A stretch of DNA of 64,000 bases from Lepus europaeus (taxonomy: Eukaryota > Chordata > Mammalia > Lagomorpha > Leporidae). Under the pieces are notes generated by a model. That model was not told the DNA's origin and did no database searches. It was given only the letters and a program-made list of their open reading frames with translations. The position numbers and the translations under genes were made by a program. Below, piece after piece: positions 48,365-59,700 of the stretch. Position 1 is the first letter of the stretch; each line of letters starts with the position of its first letter. Location of the stretch: positions 14,299,138 to 14,363,137 of the forward strand of contig NC_084831.1 in assembly GCF_033115175.1 (NCBI RefSeq). Direction: 5' to 3'.

Positions 48365-49096
48365 CAGAACCAACTGAGGCGGCCCCCAGATCAGGCTCAG
48401 TGCTGATCAGAAAGATGTGGCCACCAGCTGCAGAGCCCAGAGCTCACTAGGAAGGCGGCTGCGGCCGGCTCTGGGCCCATCTGTCCCCAGGCATTTGATC
48501 CAAGTCCTTCCCTGCCCGTGGCTGGAGTACATTTGGCATCTGTGCCGGCCCCATAAGGTCGGCAGGGCTGAGAAGTGATCCTTGCCCGTGGCGTGGTGGG
48601 CTACAGTGAGTCCAGAGGGCCAGGATGAGCCGCCCAGCTGGAGCCCAGGTGCCCGGCTGCCTGCACGGCACTCTGCACGCACACACGAGCCAGCTCAGGG
48701 AATGCAGGCAAGGGTGAGTCCAGCCCAGCTCTGCCCGTGGGACCGTGAGGCAGTCACTCGGCTCTGGGAGCCAGAGATCATCTCCGCTATCCAACGAGGG
48801 TGCCCAGATCCGCTGCAAAGCCAGTCTGCAGCCTGAGCATCAAGGCCAGAGCTGCCGACAGCCACAGGCGGTGAGTCCTGAGCCCCGGGCCTGCAGGGGT
48901 AGCCCTGGGGCCTCTGCCTCCAGGAACGTAAACTTGCTTCAGCTCAAGGAGCAGCCACCACATGTCACAGAGCCCCCCCCCGCCCGCCCGCCCCGCCCCG
49001 CCCCGCCAGGCCCTGGGCTGCACAAGGCTGGGGGCAGAGTGCCACCCGGCCAGGGGACAGGTGAGAGAGCTGTGTGCCAGGACAGAATCAGACATA
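48365..49096. other. Unique sequence, no gene seen
   Basis: A GC-box-like run (cccgcccgcccgccccgccc, about 48979-49009) near a MIR fragment. Confidence 0.55.
48715..48800 (+). repeat. MIR fragment
   Basis: gaccgtgaggcagtcactcg and gatcatctccgctatccaac. Confidence 0.4.
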
Positions 49097-49104
49097 GAAA
49101 CAGG

Positions 49105-49401
49105 GGAGGGTGTCTGGCTCAGTGGGGAAGATGCTACCTGGGTCCCTGGAATCCCACATCACAGTGCCGGGGTCCAAGTCCCAGCTCTGCTCCCAGTCCC
49201 AGCTTCCTGTTTATGCACACCCTGGAATGCCGCAGGTGACAGCGCAAGTACTTGGGTCCCAGCCACCCACATGGGGCATCCAAATTGAGTTCCTGGCTCC
49301 TGGCTTCAGCCCAGCCCAGCCCCAGCACTGCAGGCATCTGGGGAGTAAACCAGCAGATGGGAAATCTCTGCCTTCCAAAAAATAATAATAATAATAATAA
49401 T
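49105..49401 (+). mobile_element. CSINE ending in (AAT)n
   Basis: Older copy with caagtacttgggtcccagcc. The tail became seven aat units. Flanked by gaaacagg (49097-49104 and 49402-49409). Confidence 0.87.
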
Positions 49402-50062
49402 GAAACAGGAAGGGATGGAATTGGGGCTGAAATACAAAGCTTTGGGGAGGGGGAGACATTCACACACAGAGGAAGAAACTTCCACACACTCGGAAGCAGG
49501 AGAGAAACGGGCGGATGAGAGCCAGGAGGGGATAGCAGAGTGAGGGAAGAGAGACAGGACAGGAGGAGGCGCGAAGGAGGGAGCGGGCCGGGCTGGGGAC
49601 GCGGAACTTCCTGGCCAGGAGACTTCTGGGGAGGCAGACGGAACTCTGTGCACAGTGGTGCTCCACACCCTACCCAGTGTGAAGTCATGTGCGTATTTTA
49701 AGGACACGCGATGCATTATGCATATCCCATTTTTTGTTTAAAGAAATCATGGTTAGTATATTTAAAGATGTGAATGCCTGGGAAATTAGAAGGGGAAAAA
49801 TGTGGGATTTTTTTCCCCCCTGCCCTGGAATTTTTTGGGTTTTTCAAAACTTTCGCATCTGCAGCAAGCTCCCTGCTGAGCTGGGCATGGAACGGAAGGA
49901 ACCGGAGAATGGCTGCTTCTCCCCTCCGGGGCTGCACGCAGCTGGCCGTGGGATCAGCCGCCCCACGTCCTCCTCCAGCTCTGTTCTCGGTCTTCCAAGG
50001 CCGGCTCCCCACCCCCGCCAGGGAAAATTGCAAAGCACAACCTGTTTCTCCACAGGGGCACA

Positions 50063-50076
50063 CTGCCCCCTGGGGG
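50063..50076 (-). promoter_or_regulatory. CTCF-like core CCCCCAGGGGGCAG
   Basis: 13 of 14 positions match on the minus strand, 2.6 kb from the plus-strand motif at 47467, so the two face each other. Confidence 0.45.
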
Positions 50077-50264
50077 CCATTGTGAGAACTGCAGCATCAG
50101 TGAAGTCCTTGGGAAGATCCATCAGGGCTTTGTCACCAGCTGGCCAGCAAGCCGGAAACTGGGTCCCAGAGGGTGGTAACCAGGAAGGCTCTGGGTGAGA
50201 GGATGGGGCATAGCCAGGGTAATTTAGACCTGACCTTTAGGATGATCTCATTGTACACTCCACG

Positions 50265-50335
50265 CCTAGGGAGCATGTGACAGGTGCAAAGCGTCTGGCA
50301 CACTTGGTGCTTAATGAATGTTTGTTTCAGCAATG
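50265..50335 (+). repeat. L2/MIR 3'-end relic
   Basis: gcgtctggcacacttggtgc followed by ttaatgaatg. Confidence 0.5.
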
Positions 50336-50799
50336 GCCTAGCAGTCACGGCCCAACAGTGGAGGGATATGGATCTGAGGCCCCTAACAGGATGCAATGGC
50401 TCTGGCAGGGGCTGAGGGTCACAAGCCTGGGCCTGCTCTGCCCCAGGGCCAGTGGCATGGGCACGGCCTCACGTGTCCCGGTCTTGGGAAAGAGAAATGC
50501 CAAGTCCCTCGGCTGGCATCTGGGAGACAATAAGGCAGCTGCAGGGGAAGTGAGTGATGAGCACTGCGGGGTGCAATTCGGGACATCGGACGTGGACGCT
50601 TATCTCATCCAGCAGTGGCAAGGCAACGGCGCCCGACGAGAGAAGTGCTGAGCCCCGGTTTTCAGACTGCGGTCCCAAGGCTGCAGCGCACAGTGAGCCT
50701 GAAACAGAGCCGCAGCTCCTCTCTCAGACCGGCAGCCTCAGAAGCGGGCTTCAAAACTGCTTGCCCTGGTCCTCCTCTCCCCACCCACCGGCATGCAAA

Positions 50800-50975
50800 A
50801 TGTCAGAGCTGAACAGGACGGTGCAGAGCTTCCGGCCCAAATCCCACCCTTCACGGACAGAGCTGAAGCCCAGGAAGGCGAAGTCACTTGACCACAATCA
50901 CACGGCAATGGGCAGAACCAGACAGGAAGTCAGCCTTTGGGGCTGGGTCCAGATCCCTTAGCATCATCGGTGACA
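50800..50975 (-). repeat. MIR relic
   Basis: aagcccaggaaggcgaagtc and acttgaccacaatcacacgg. Confidence 0.65.
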
Positions 50976-51204
50976 CTGCTGGGACTTTCCTGGGGGGGGT
51001 GCGTGGAGCTCTATGCAGCTCGCTGGACGTGCTGTCTCTCCCGCACTGTCCATCCAGCCCGTTCTCAGGCCCTGAAAGAGGAATCCAGCCTCGCTCCTTA
51101 CAACCAAGTCACGGCTCTCACCTGTGGCCCAAAAGCCGACTCATCCAGGCAGCCTTCCAGGACTGCTTCTCCTACACCTGCTGTTTCATTCATGGGTTAA
51201 TTCC

Positions 51205-51400
51205 TTCCTTCCATGTGCACTCAGTGGTTAAGAGCTTGGGCTCTGGATTCAGACCGCTGGGGTCTGTTTTATTATCCTCGTAACCTCGGGCAAGACCCGT
51301 GACCTCTCTGAGCCTCTGGTTAACACACACACCTTGCAGGTGAGGACTGGATGAGATCACTGTGTACAGCACTGTGGAGGCTCCCTGGGGGAGAGCCAGC
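51205..51400 (+). repeat. MIR relic
   Basis: agagcttgggctctggattc and cctcgggcaagacccgtgac. Confidence 0.8.
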
Positions 51401-51715
51401 CCTGACGTCAGCCCTAATTACTGTGTACTGACAACCTAAAACCTGGGCCCGAGGACGTGGCCCTGCCCAAGGCGTGGACCAGGCTGCCAAGAGCAGAAAG
51501 AAGACCATGAGAAGGGCACCAATCAGCCTGCGGCTGGGGCGGGGCCGGGGAGCTTTCTCGGAAGAGGCACTGAACCCCGAGCGTCAAAGGGAGAGCAAGG
51601 TGACGTCGGCGAGAAAGGACCAGGATTCCAAGACGGAGGACGGCGTGGGACGTGTACTCAGCGCTGCTGGAGTCACAGGTGTGAGGCCCTGGCGCAGGTG
51701 CCCAAAACAGTGAGG

Positions 51716-51933
51716 ACCCCGCCTGGGTTCAGCGCACTTCCTGCTCATGTGCACCTGGCAGGCAGCCGGTGATGGTGCAGGTGTCTGGTGTCCACAACAC
51801 TCCCACCCACCCGAGTTCTGAGCACCTGGCTTCTGCCTGGCCCAGCCCCAGATGTTATGGGCATGTGGGGAGTGAACCAGCAGACGGAAGATCTTTGTCT
51901 CTCTGCCTTTCAACTAAGATGAAAATAGATGAA
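51716..51933 (+). mobile_element. CSINE, head lost
   Basis: Truncated copy retaining gtgaaccagcagacggaaga and the tail region. Confidence 0.75.
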
Positions 51934-52415
51934 AAATGTTTTACCCAGGGATGGTGAACCACCTTGGAAAGGTGGCCGGGGGCAGGGGTCACGCAGGGCT
52001 TCACGTGTTGTGGGGGAGCCAGGGTCGGTCCACAGATGGCAGGGAGCCTGGGCACGGGCTTTAGGCAGGGGAGGGGCCCAGCCAGGCTGGTGGCTCAGGC
52101 GATCACCCTAGACTCTGTGGGGCACGTTTGCTCTGCGTGGCTTCCCTTCCTCGGTTGCCCTAAGGACTGGAGAATCTGCTCCAGTCAGGCCGCCTTCAAG
52201 GGCCTGGCTCAGTTCCGGCAGCCTGAGAGCCACACGTCCTCCCAGCCCCCACCCTGAGGTGCATCGCTCGCAAACTGCACACACACACACACACGCCCTC
52301 ACCAGGCTACACTGGGATGCAGCTGGGCTCACTGAGGACAGGGGCTGTGTCGTATCCATTGTCCACCTCCAGGCACACGAGACACTCAGCTGATGTCTGT
52401 CAGAAGTATAAACGT
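51934..52415. other. Unique sequence, no gene seen
   Basis: A (CA)n run near 52279-52294; otherwise nothing recognised. Confidence 0.6.
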
Positions 52416-52700
52416 GGGGCCGGCGCTGTGGCATAGCGGGTAAAGCTGCCGCCTGCAGTGCCAGCATCCCATATGGGCGCTGGTTCGAGTCCCAGCTGCT
52501 CTACTTTCCATCCAGCTCTCTGTTATGGCCTGGGAAAGCAGTAGAAGATGGCCCAAATCCTTGGGCCCCTGCCCCCACGTGGGAGACCTGGAAGAAGCTC
52601 CTGGCACAGGTCCGGCCATTGTGGCCATCTGGGGAGTGAACCAGCAGATGGAAGACCTCTCTCTGTCTTTCAAATAAATAAATAAAATTTAAAGAATAAA
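52416..52700 (+). mobile_element. CSINE, full length with short body deletion
   Basis: Head ggggccggcgctgtggcata and tail caaataaataaataaaat. A short aacgtg flanks both sides. Confidence 0.92.
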
Positions 52701-52909
52701 AAAGCGTCAACGTGCACTGACAAAGCCAAACTTGACCGGCTGTCCCTCTGAGCAGTGCAGGGGCCCACAGAGCAGCAGCCACCCCACTCACGTCCCCAGC
52801 ACCCGGGCTCAGGGCTGGAAGCGAGGGCAGCGGAGACTCGCCTTGCTCGCCACCATTTGCATTTTGACTCCCATGCGTTTTTTTAAATTTCCCCTAAGAA
52901 TTTTCAACG

Positions 52910-53148
52910 AGCGGCAGACACGCGGTACAGTAGCTGAGATGCCCTGTGGGACATCCCCACCCCATACTGCAGGGCCTGGTTTGAGCCCTGGCTCCTCCAC
53001 TCCCAGTCCAGCTCCCTGCCAGTGCACACCCACGTGGGTACCGGGAGTTGAGTCTTGGGCTTCCGGCTTCAGGAGGCTTGCAGGCGTTGGGGAGGGAACC
53101 ACTGGATGGACAATGTCTCTGCCTTGCAGATAAAGGTAAATAATTCCA
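52910..53148 (+). mobile_element. CSINE, older copy
   Basis: Degraded copy with ctggtttgagccctggctcc and gaaccactggatggacaatg. Confidence 0.75.
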
Positions 53149-53490
53149 AGTGAGTATGTATTCTGAAGCCTCCTTCCGGCTCCTACTCCACCAGGGTCAG
53201 CTGGAGGTGTGGTCCTGGGGTACGACTGACCCATAACATGGTGCCTGTGTGTCCACAACACTCGTCACCTGCGCAACTTCCCTTTCTCCTGCCTCCCAGG
53301 CTTCACGTGGTCAAAGCAAAGGTCTATGGCCACAGCCTCGAGCAAGTGACGTAACCCATGAAGGGGCCTCGCGTCCCTGCTGCCCAGTGCTACCTGGCTT
53401 GTGGCGATGGGGCCGCAGGCAGAGCTGAGCCTCTCTGTTCTCACTCATTAGACGGGGGTGACAACACCGCCATGTGGAAGTGGAAGCGAA

Positions 53491-53625
53491 GCACACGAGG
53501 GCACTTCAAAAGGTTCACGGAAAACAGAATTAAAGAGTTCATTGGTTTTGGTGCAAACAAGTTTTGGAATCCATGCACTTTTTTAGTAACATCCATTTTC
53601 AATGGTTTGAAGACCCCTCATATGC
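53491..53625. mobile_element. Short non-autonomous DNA element with terminal inverted repeats (MITE-like)
   Basis: The left end is gcacacgagggcacttcaaa. The complement of the right end is gcatatgaggggtcttcaaa, giving imperfect TIRs of about 20 bases around a 135-bp non-coding core. A fragment of the same family occurs at 16443-16490. The family name was not assigned from sequence alone. Confidence 0.6.
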
Positions 53626-54812
53626 ATTAAAAGCTTTTTTTTTTTTTTTTTGCACCAAAATAACCCGCCCTGACCTCGGCAAGACTCACGACCCGCAACC
53701 TCCCCACAGGCAGAACTCTTCCTACCTCGGCCCACAGCTAGCTCAGGCTCCGTCCAGCCCTCTGGGGATGGGGCTCCCGAGCTGGAAGTCGGGGACCACA
53801 GTGGTGGCCTCGCTGTCCCGCATGGGCAAGGCCTGAGCAGGGACCTCGACCAGACCTGGCTGCCGCTCCCGGGTCTCCCACGGCAGGGGCTGAGCTCCGC
53901 TGGGAACACAGGCTGCCACCCTTCTCCCATCTCTCGGGTCAGATTCTTGCTTCCGGGGGCAGTCCATTCACCCTCCACTAAAACCTGGACCCTCTCCCCT
54001 GCCCCCGCCCTCTGTAAAGGACAGGAAAGGGGGCCCACGCTTCCCAGGTGTTCAGGTCACTGCCATCAACCCCCTCATCCGGCTCATCTCCGGCATCTTA
54101 TGGAAACGTGGGCTCTGCACCCCTCACTGGACAAGACAGCACTGGCTGTCCACCTTCCCCGCTCTCGCCTGTGTGGCCCCCAACTCTGCTCCCCCAACCA
54201 CAGGAACAAGGGCCCTGCAGGCAGTCGTCAGTGCTGGGGGAAGTCACTGGTCTCTCAGCGGGCAAGCAGGAAACCGCAGCTTTGGAAACAGCCTGGAGTT
54301 TGAATTCAGATCCAGCACCTGGGAGCTCTACTCCTGAGCCCTGTGACCCTGCCCTCTAGGGGCCAACTTCCTCATCCGTACCCCGGAGACCCTGAACTCG
54401 GCCTGCAGGGCTTGTGAGGGTGGTCCCCCCTGGGAACGCACACAGAACAATTCCCGGTACTCAGAACTCAGACTTCCTTCCTCCCCGTGTCCCCCAAGAC
54501 TCAGCAGGCGGCCCTGGTGCTCAGGCCTAAGGCAGACTTCAAAGACCACCCTGGAGCAACGCCAGGTGCGGCCCGCAGGCGCACTCTGGGGCTCGCCACG
54601 TTCCTCACACGGCAGCCAGTACCCCAGCCTCAGTCTCGTCGGACCGCACAGCACCTGGGGAGCCCCAGCCACCTCGCAGCCATGGCTGAAGGCACAGTGG
54701 TCTCCAAGTCCCTGGTTTTCAGTCCCTCGCGGTCAGGATCCACCTCCGTCCTGTGGAAGCCTCAGGTTAGCCCCTGAACTCTTGGTAACAAAGCAAGAGG
54801 CCAACACTTGGC
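53626..54812. other. Downstream flank of MUL1, no gene seen
   Basis: A poly-T at 53635-53652 and one MIR relic; otherwise unique. Confidence 0.6.
54275..54470 (+). repeat. MIR relic
   Basis: ggagtttgaattcagatcca and ccaacttcctcatccgtacc. Confidence 0.65.
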
Positions 54813-54831
54813 TGCAACGTGTTTAATCTGT

Positions 54832-54837
54832 GCCGTT
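54832..54837 (-). promoter_or_regulatory. MUL1: Polyadenylation signal ATTAAA, MUL1
   Basis: The plus strand tttaat gives ATTAAACACG on the minus strand, about 1.14 kb after the MUL1 stop. It is the common variant hexamer and the best signal in the expected place. Confidence 0.6.
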
Positions 54838-55104
54838 CACGCTGGGCACTGTCACCCCTGAGAGCTCCCCTCCTCCCACGCAGAGGACCAGGAGGCGAAG
54901 GCAGAGAGAAAACAGCCCTGTGCGGCTCGTGCCCACGGGGCGGCGAGGAAGGACCTGCCGCCAGCACTCCCGGGCTCAGCAGGGCAGGTGTGGGGAGGGG
55001 GCAGGGTGGCCGCGCCCAGGGGATGTTAATTTTGCCACGGGCCAGAGCAGGGGCAGCGGTGAAAGGTGTGGTGCTCCAGGTGCTGGCGACTTGTAAAACC
55101 TTGC

Positions 55105-55122
55105 AAAAAAAAAAAAAAAAAA
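55105..55122. repeat. (A)18 homopolymer in the MUL1 3'UTR (U18 in mRNA)
   Basis: Eighteen consecutive A on the plus strand, read as U in the minus-strand transcript. No SINE body is attached. Likely length-variable. Confidence 0.9.
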
Positions 55123-55444
55123 GCTGCGAAAGCCAGGAGTTAGGGCCGCGTGTCCCGCCTGCTTCCTGCAGCTGTGGGGCCTTGCCACTGAGCCTCGGCA
55201 GGGCAACCACGCACGCTCTGCCCTCCCCAGCTGTTCTGGATCTGGCTGGCAGAGGGCCCTGGGGCGGCCTCCCGGGTCAGTGGAGACGAGACCGCTCTTC
55301 CTCCTGCCGCTCAGGGTCCAGGCAGACGCAGGTCTGCAGACTTCACTCCCTCTGTCCTCTCCACACAGGTGCCCCCGTGTGGGAGGCGAGCGAGGAGAAA
55401 AGGACAACGTGCCTCCTGCGGCTGGACACTCTGGAGCTGTCTAG

Positions 55445-55688
55445 CCTGTCTCGGGTGGAGGCAAAGGGAGAGACCCCAGCCCTCCCCAGAGGACACCTGT
55501 CTCGGGAGGAGGCAGAGACCCCAGCCGTCTCCCCAGAGGACACCTGTCTCGGGCAGAGGCAGAGACCCCAGCCACCTCTCCAGAGGACACCTGTCTCGGG
55601 CGGAGGCAGAGACCCCAGCCGTCTCCCCAGAGGACGGCCTATCTCGGGTGGAGGCAAAGGGAGAGACTTGACCCGTCTCTCCAGAGGC
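55445..55688. repeat. Minisatellite, five units of 47-51 bp, in the MUL1 3'UTR
   Basis: Units start at 55445, 55496, 55543, 55590 and 55638. Each begins cct(g/a)tctcggg and carries ggaggca, a gagac-type block (agaccccagcc in the first four) and ccagaggac or its variant. Units 1 and 5 carry an extra aggg and are 51 bases; units 2-4 are 47-48. The tract lies wholly inside the 3'UTR. Confidence 0.95.
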
Positions 55689-55976
55689 AGCTCCGCCAGG
55701 CGTCCCTGTGCTCAGAGCCCCACCTGCCCTCGCCCCGTGCTCAGTCCTCCGAGCCTGTAGCAAGCAACACCGGCCAGACACCAGCAGCCAGAGGAGCAGG
55801 AGGACTGAAGTCACTGGCTTTGGTGCTCTCGCGTTTCCAGGAAGAGGCCTCACGCGACCGCGCCCCAGCCCCCAGCCCGGGGCTCTCAGCTGGCGGAGTT
55901 CCTGCGGGGAAGAGCTCCCCCGCCCTCCAGGAGGACCCACCCCTGCAAGCGCACGGGGAGGGGAGGGGCTGCCCGA

Positions 55977-56706
55977 CTAGCTGTTGTACAGGGGCACCAC
56001 GCGGGTGACCTCCCTCCTGCAGATGGGGCACCTCTTGGGCTCGGGCAGGGCGCGGTAGCACTCGCTGCAGGAGCACACGTGGCCGCACTCCAGGAAGACA
56101 CAGGACTTGAAGTTGCTCAGACACACGACACAGGCGCTCTTCAGGCTCTCCCTGTCCTCGGGCCGGGCCTGGCTCAGCAGCTGGGCCTCGTGCTCTCGGA
56201 ACTCCTCCTGCATCTGCTGCAGGCGCAGGCGCTCCTGCCGCTGCAGGTACTGCCTCCTCAGGATGAAGAACAGCGTGGCGCATGTGGCAAAGCCGAAAAC
56301 CAGCACCAGGACCCTCCAGAGTCGCACGCTGGACTCCTGCCTCTGCAGCAGGCTGTCGAAGTCCTGGCTGCTGAGGTAGTACTGCATGCCCTGCTTAGGG
56401 GGCTGCAGGCGGACGGCGCTGTTGTCCAGGACCAGCTCGCCGACGCCCGTGAGCGTGGCCCCCACCTTCAGCATCTCCTCCGTCTCCTGGATGCCTTTGG
56501 GTCGCTCGCCGCTGATGTAGTGGCCGATGACATCAGTGAAGGACTGCACCGAGGGGTGGAACTTCTCGTACACCGTCTCCAGGCCCAGATCCACCGCGTC
56601 CAGGGGCTTCAGCACGCGCACAGCCACGCCCACGCCGTCCTCGTGGGGCGCCAGGTCAAAGGGCACCGTGTTGGTCCTCTGGTGGATGATCTTGGAACAG
56701 TCATTC
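55977..56706 (-). CDS. MUL1: MUL1 coding exon 4 (second membrane span and RING)
   Basis: It starts with G completing Trp, then NDCSKIIHQRTNTVPF, after the acceptor gtgtag. It carries the rest of the intermembrane domain, the second membrane span and the RING finger, ending at TAG (complement of 55977-55979). The open frame extends upstream into the intron, which is not coding. Confidence 0.96.
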
Positions 56707-59700
56707 CTACACGAGGAAGAGATCTGATGATCAAACCACGGCGAGCAGGCGCCGAACACCCAGCGGGGGGAAGGCGAGGACCCAGCGGGGGGAAGGCGAG
56801 GACCTGAACGCCGGGAGGATAACGTGCCCAGCAACGGGAAGAGCACAAAGGAACCGCGATAGGAGCCTCCATTTCTTACAGGAATTTATTGGAGAAAGCG
56901 GGCGAGCGAGAGCACTCCCATCTGCTGGTTTACCCCCCACATGCCCTCAACGGCCAGGGCTGGGCTGGGGCTGAAGCCAGGAGCTGAGAACTCAATCCAG
57001 CTCTCCCACGTGGGTGGCAGGCACCCAGTCACTGGCGAGGCGCCATCCTAGGACCTCAGGCAAGACCAGTGCAGATGGCCTGCACCATTCATTTCCCTTG
57101 GCTACTGGAAGAAGACATTGAAACCAAACCCACTAGGGCCAGCTGGAGAAATGGCACTCCATGAATGGCTCTCAATGATTTGATCAAACACTGAAATCAT
57201 TAACCCAGAAGCCAGTGGTACTCTGACTTTAGTGTGCATTAGGAACCAGCAGATCTGGGTCCCGGTCCTGGAAACCCTGGCAGTCTGGAATGGAGCCTAG
57301 GTGCTAACCAGCCAACAGGCTGCCCAGGTGATCCCAAGGCGAGAGGGCCACAGACCCACACAAGAGCGTCACCAACATAGAGACTGGTCTTCAACGTGTC
57401 AAGAGAGGCTGGGTCGGCCCAGCACTGGGACAGAACAGCTGTCAGGCTGCTGACGGGGAGCATGGACACCTACCACAGGTGCGTTGTTCGATTCCACACC
57501 ATCTTGTGCTCCTGCAGCGTCAGCCGCTGAATCACCCCTTTGCAGTTTTCCACAAACTGGCTGTTCAGTGTTTCTTTAACAGACCGCACAGCTCCTAGGT
57601 AGAGACAGATTATTTTCTTTCCTTTAAAATTTTTTGAATTTCTTAAGAGTGATCAGAAATCTTTTATTTAGGGTTTATTTATTTGAGTGGCAGAGTTAGA
57701 GAGAGAGAAGGAGAAAGAGACAGAGAGGTCTTCCATCCATTGGTTCCCTCCCCAAACAGCCATAACAACCGGGGCTGGGCCAAGCCAAAGCCAGGAGCCA
57801 GGAACTTACTCTGGGTCTCTCACATGGCTGCAGGGGCCCCATGACTTGGGCCAGCCTCCACTGCTTTCCCAGGTGCATTAGCAAGGAGCTGGATGGGAAG
57901 TGGAGCAGCTGGAACTTGAACAAGAGCCCATATGCGATGCTGGCACTGTAGGCTGCGGCCTTAACCCACTGAGCCATATCATTGGCCCCTAAATTTATTT
58001 TCATTTTATTTAAAAGGCAGAGATACAGAAATATTCCATCCATTGGTTCACTCCCCAAATACCCATAACAGCCAAGACTGGGTCAGGCCAGTCAGGAGCC
58101 CAGAACTCAATCCCAGTTCTCCCTTGTGGGCAGCAGGGACCCAAGTGCGTGAGCCATCATCTGCTGATACCCAGGGTGCACATTAGCACGAAACCGGACT
58201 GGAAGCAGAGGAGCTGGAACTCCAACCAGGCACTCCAATACGGGATGTGGCAACCTGTCATGCCAAATGCCCACCCTTTTTAAAAAAACTGGAAGACAGA
58301 GAGGGAGGGAGGGAGGGAAGGAGAAAGAGAAACAGAAAAAGAGAAAAAAAGTACAAGCACTTCCATCCTCTGGTTCACTCCCCGAATGCCTGCATCAGGC
58401 TGTATGGGCCAAAGGCAGGAGCTGGAAACTCAATCCAGGTCCCCCATGCGGTGGTAGGAACCCAACCCAGCCATTACCATTGCCTTCCCGGAGCCACATT
58501 AACTGGCAGCCAGAGTCAGGAGCCAGGGCTGGGTGCCAACCCAGGCACTCTGAGGGATGTGGGTTTCCCCAGTAGCAGCTTACACCAGGCCAAAAGCCTA
58601 CTCCTTATTGTCGCGCCTTCTCCTTTAAGGTAACCAAGAGTACATTTTCAGTTTGAGTTGTTATGTAATCAAAATGTTGACACTTTTATCACCAGAAGTG
58701 AATTTTAGGAGCACCTGCTAACTACTTTACATGATCACATCCCTCAAGTCTTCAACAACCCCCTGAGGCAAGTCTCATCCTACACGAGGCAACAGACATC
58801 CAGAGAGGTCTGGTAACCTCCCAAGAGCACACAACGGTAACCCACTTTTTTCTGACTCCCACATAACGTCCCAGACCAGGGTCCCAACAACAAAAAAGGC
58901 ACTGAATGTTAGCCAAGGCGATCTTTATCAATCTTTAGGAAGAAGGAAGTTGTTTTCCATTTATCAATAAACATACCTTCAATAACTGCATAAGGTACAC
59001 ATTTTCCTGGAGCTTCTGAAAGAATACTCTTTAAATCTTCACCCAAGTGGATTTTTTTAGCTCCCTAAATGCAGAAAGAATATATTAACCAGTATATCCT
59101 GACATGTTCAATCAACTGAAAGGCAAAAAAAAAAAAAAAAAAAAAAAAACTTTTTTTTAAAAAAGATTAATTTTATTTGAAAGGCAGAGTGCCAGAGAGG
59201 GAGGGAGAGACAGAGAGCTCTTCCATTACTGGTTCACTACCCAGATGGTCGCAACAGACCAGGCCAAAGCCAGATGCCTGTAACTCCATTCAGGTCTCCC
59301 CCGTGGCTGGCAGGGGCTCAAGTACTTGGGGCATCTTTTGCTACTGTTTCCATGTTGAGAGAAAGGAAACTGGGCACAGGTGGAGAATGTCATTTCAAAG
59401 CCCTACAGAGAGCTGTCACACACACACAGGCACAGGCAGCCTGCTGCACACCCCACCACGGGGAACGGTGGTGCCACCCAGTAACTAAAACATATACTCA
59501 AGATATAAGAGGCACGGTCAGTCTGCACACTGCACACTGGTCACCACTCAGTCTCTTCTTGACAACACAGAGCCATGGCGCAACGGCTTAGGTAAAACCA
59601 TCTAAACCAGGCAGCCGCTGTGGCTCGGCAGGTTAAGATCCCGCTAAGGGTGCCCGCATCCCACACCGGAGCACCGGTTCGGGCTACTCCACTTCCAACC

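Larger units (their letters stand above)
49410..50799. other. Unique sequence with AT-rich motif island
   Basis: No gene. Positions 49680-49870 are AT-rich with a POU-type palindrome at 49711-49723. A CTCF-like motif lies at 50063-50076. Confidence 0.55.
54813..55976 (-). other. MUL1: MUL1 3'UTR (about 1.16 kb)
   Basis: This is non-coding sequence after the TAG, ending about 20 bases past an ATTAAA hexamer. The length agrees with the roughly 1.2 kb 3'UTR I recall for human MUL1. It contains a five-unit minisatellite (55445-55688) and an 18-base poly-A on the plus strand (poly-U in mRNA) at 55105-55122. The end is inferred. Confidence 0.7.
56707..57473 (-). other. MUL1: MUL1 intron 3
   Basis: It has GT-AG ends and holds a perfect 22-bp tandem duplication next to exon 4, a truncated minus-strand CSINE and a MER5-like relic. 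Confidence 0.9.
57595..58976 (-). other. MUL1: MUL1 intron 2
   Basis: It has GT-AG ends and is mostly three CSINEs in a row, all minus strand, followed by an ancient MIR (58700-58880). Confidence 0.9.

Noticed and set aside
54819-55760. 313-codon plus-strand open frame with repeats
   Set aside because: It is antisense to the MUL1 3'UTR, and the repeating peptide simply reflects the minisatellite.
55977-56846. 289-codon minus-strand frame containing the MUL1 RING
   Set aside because: Residues before the Trp/Asn junction are intron 3; the true exon starts at 56706.
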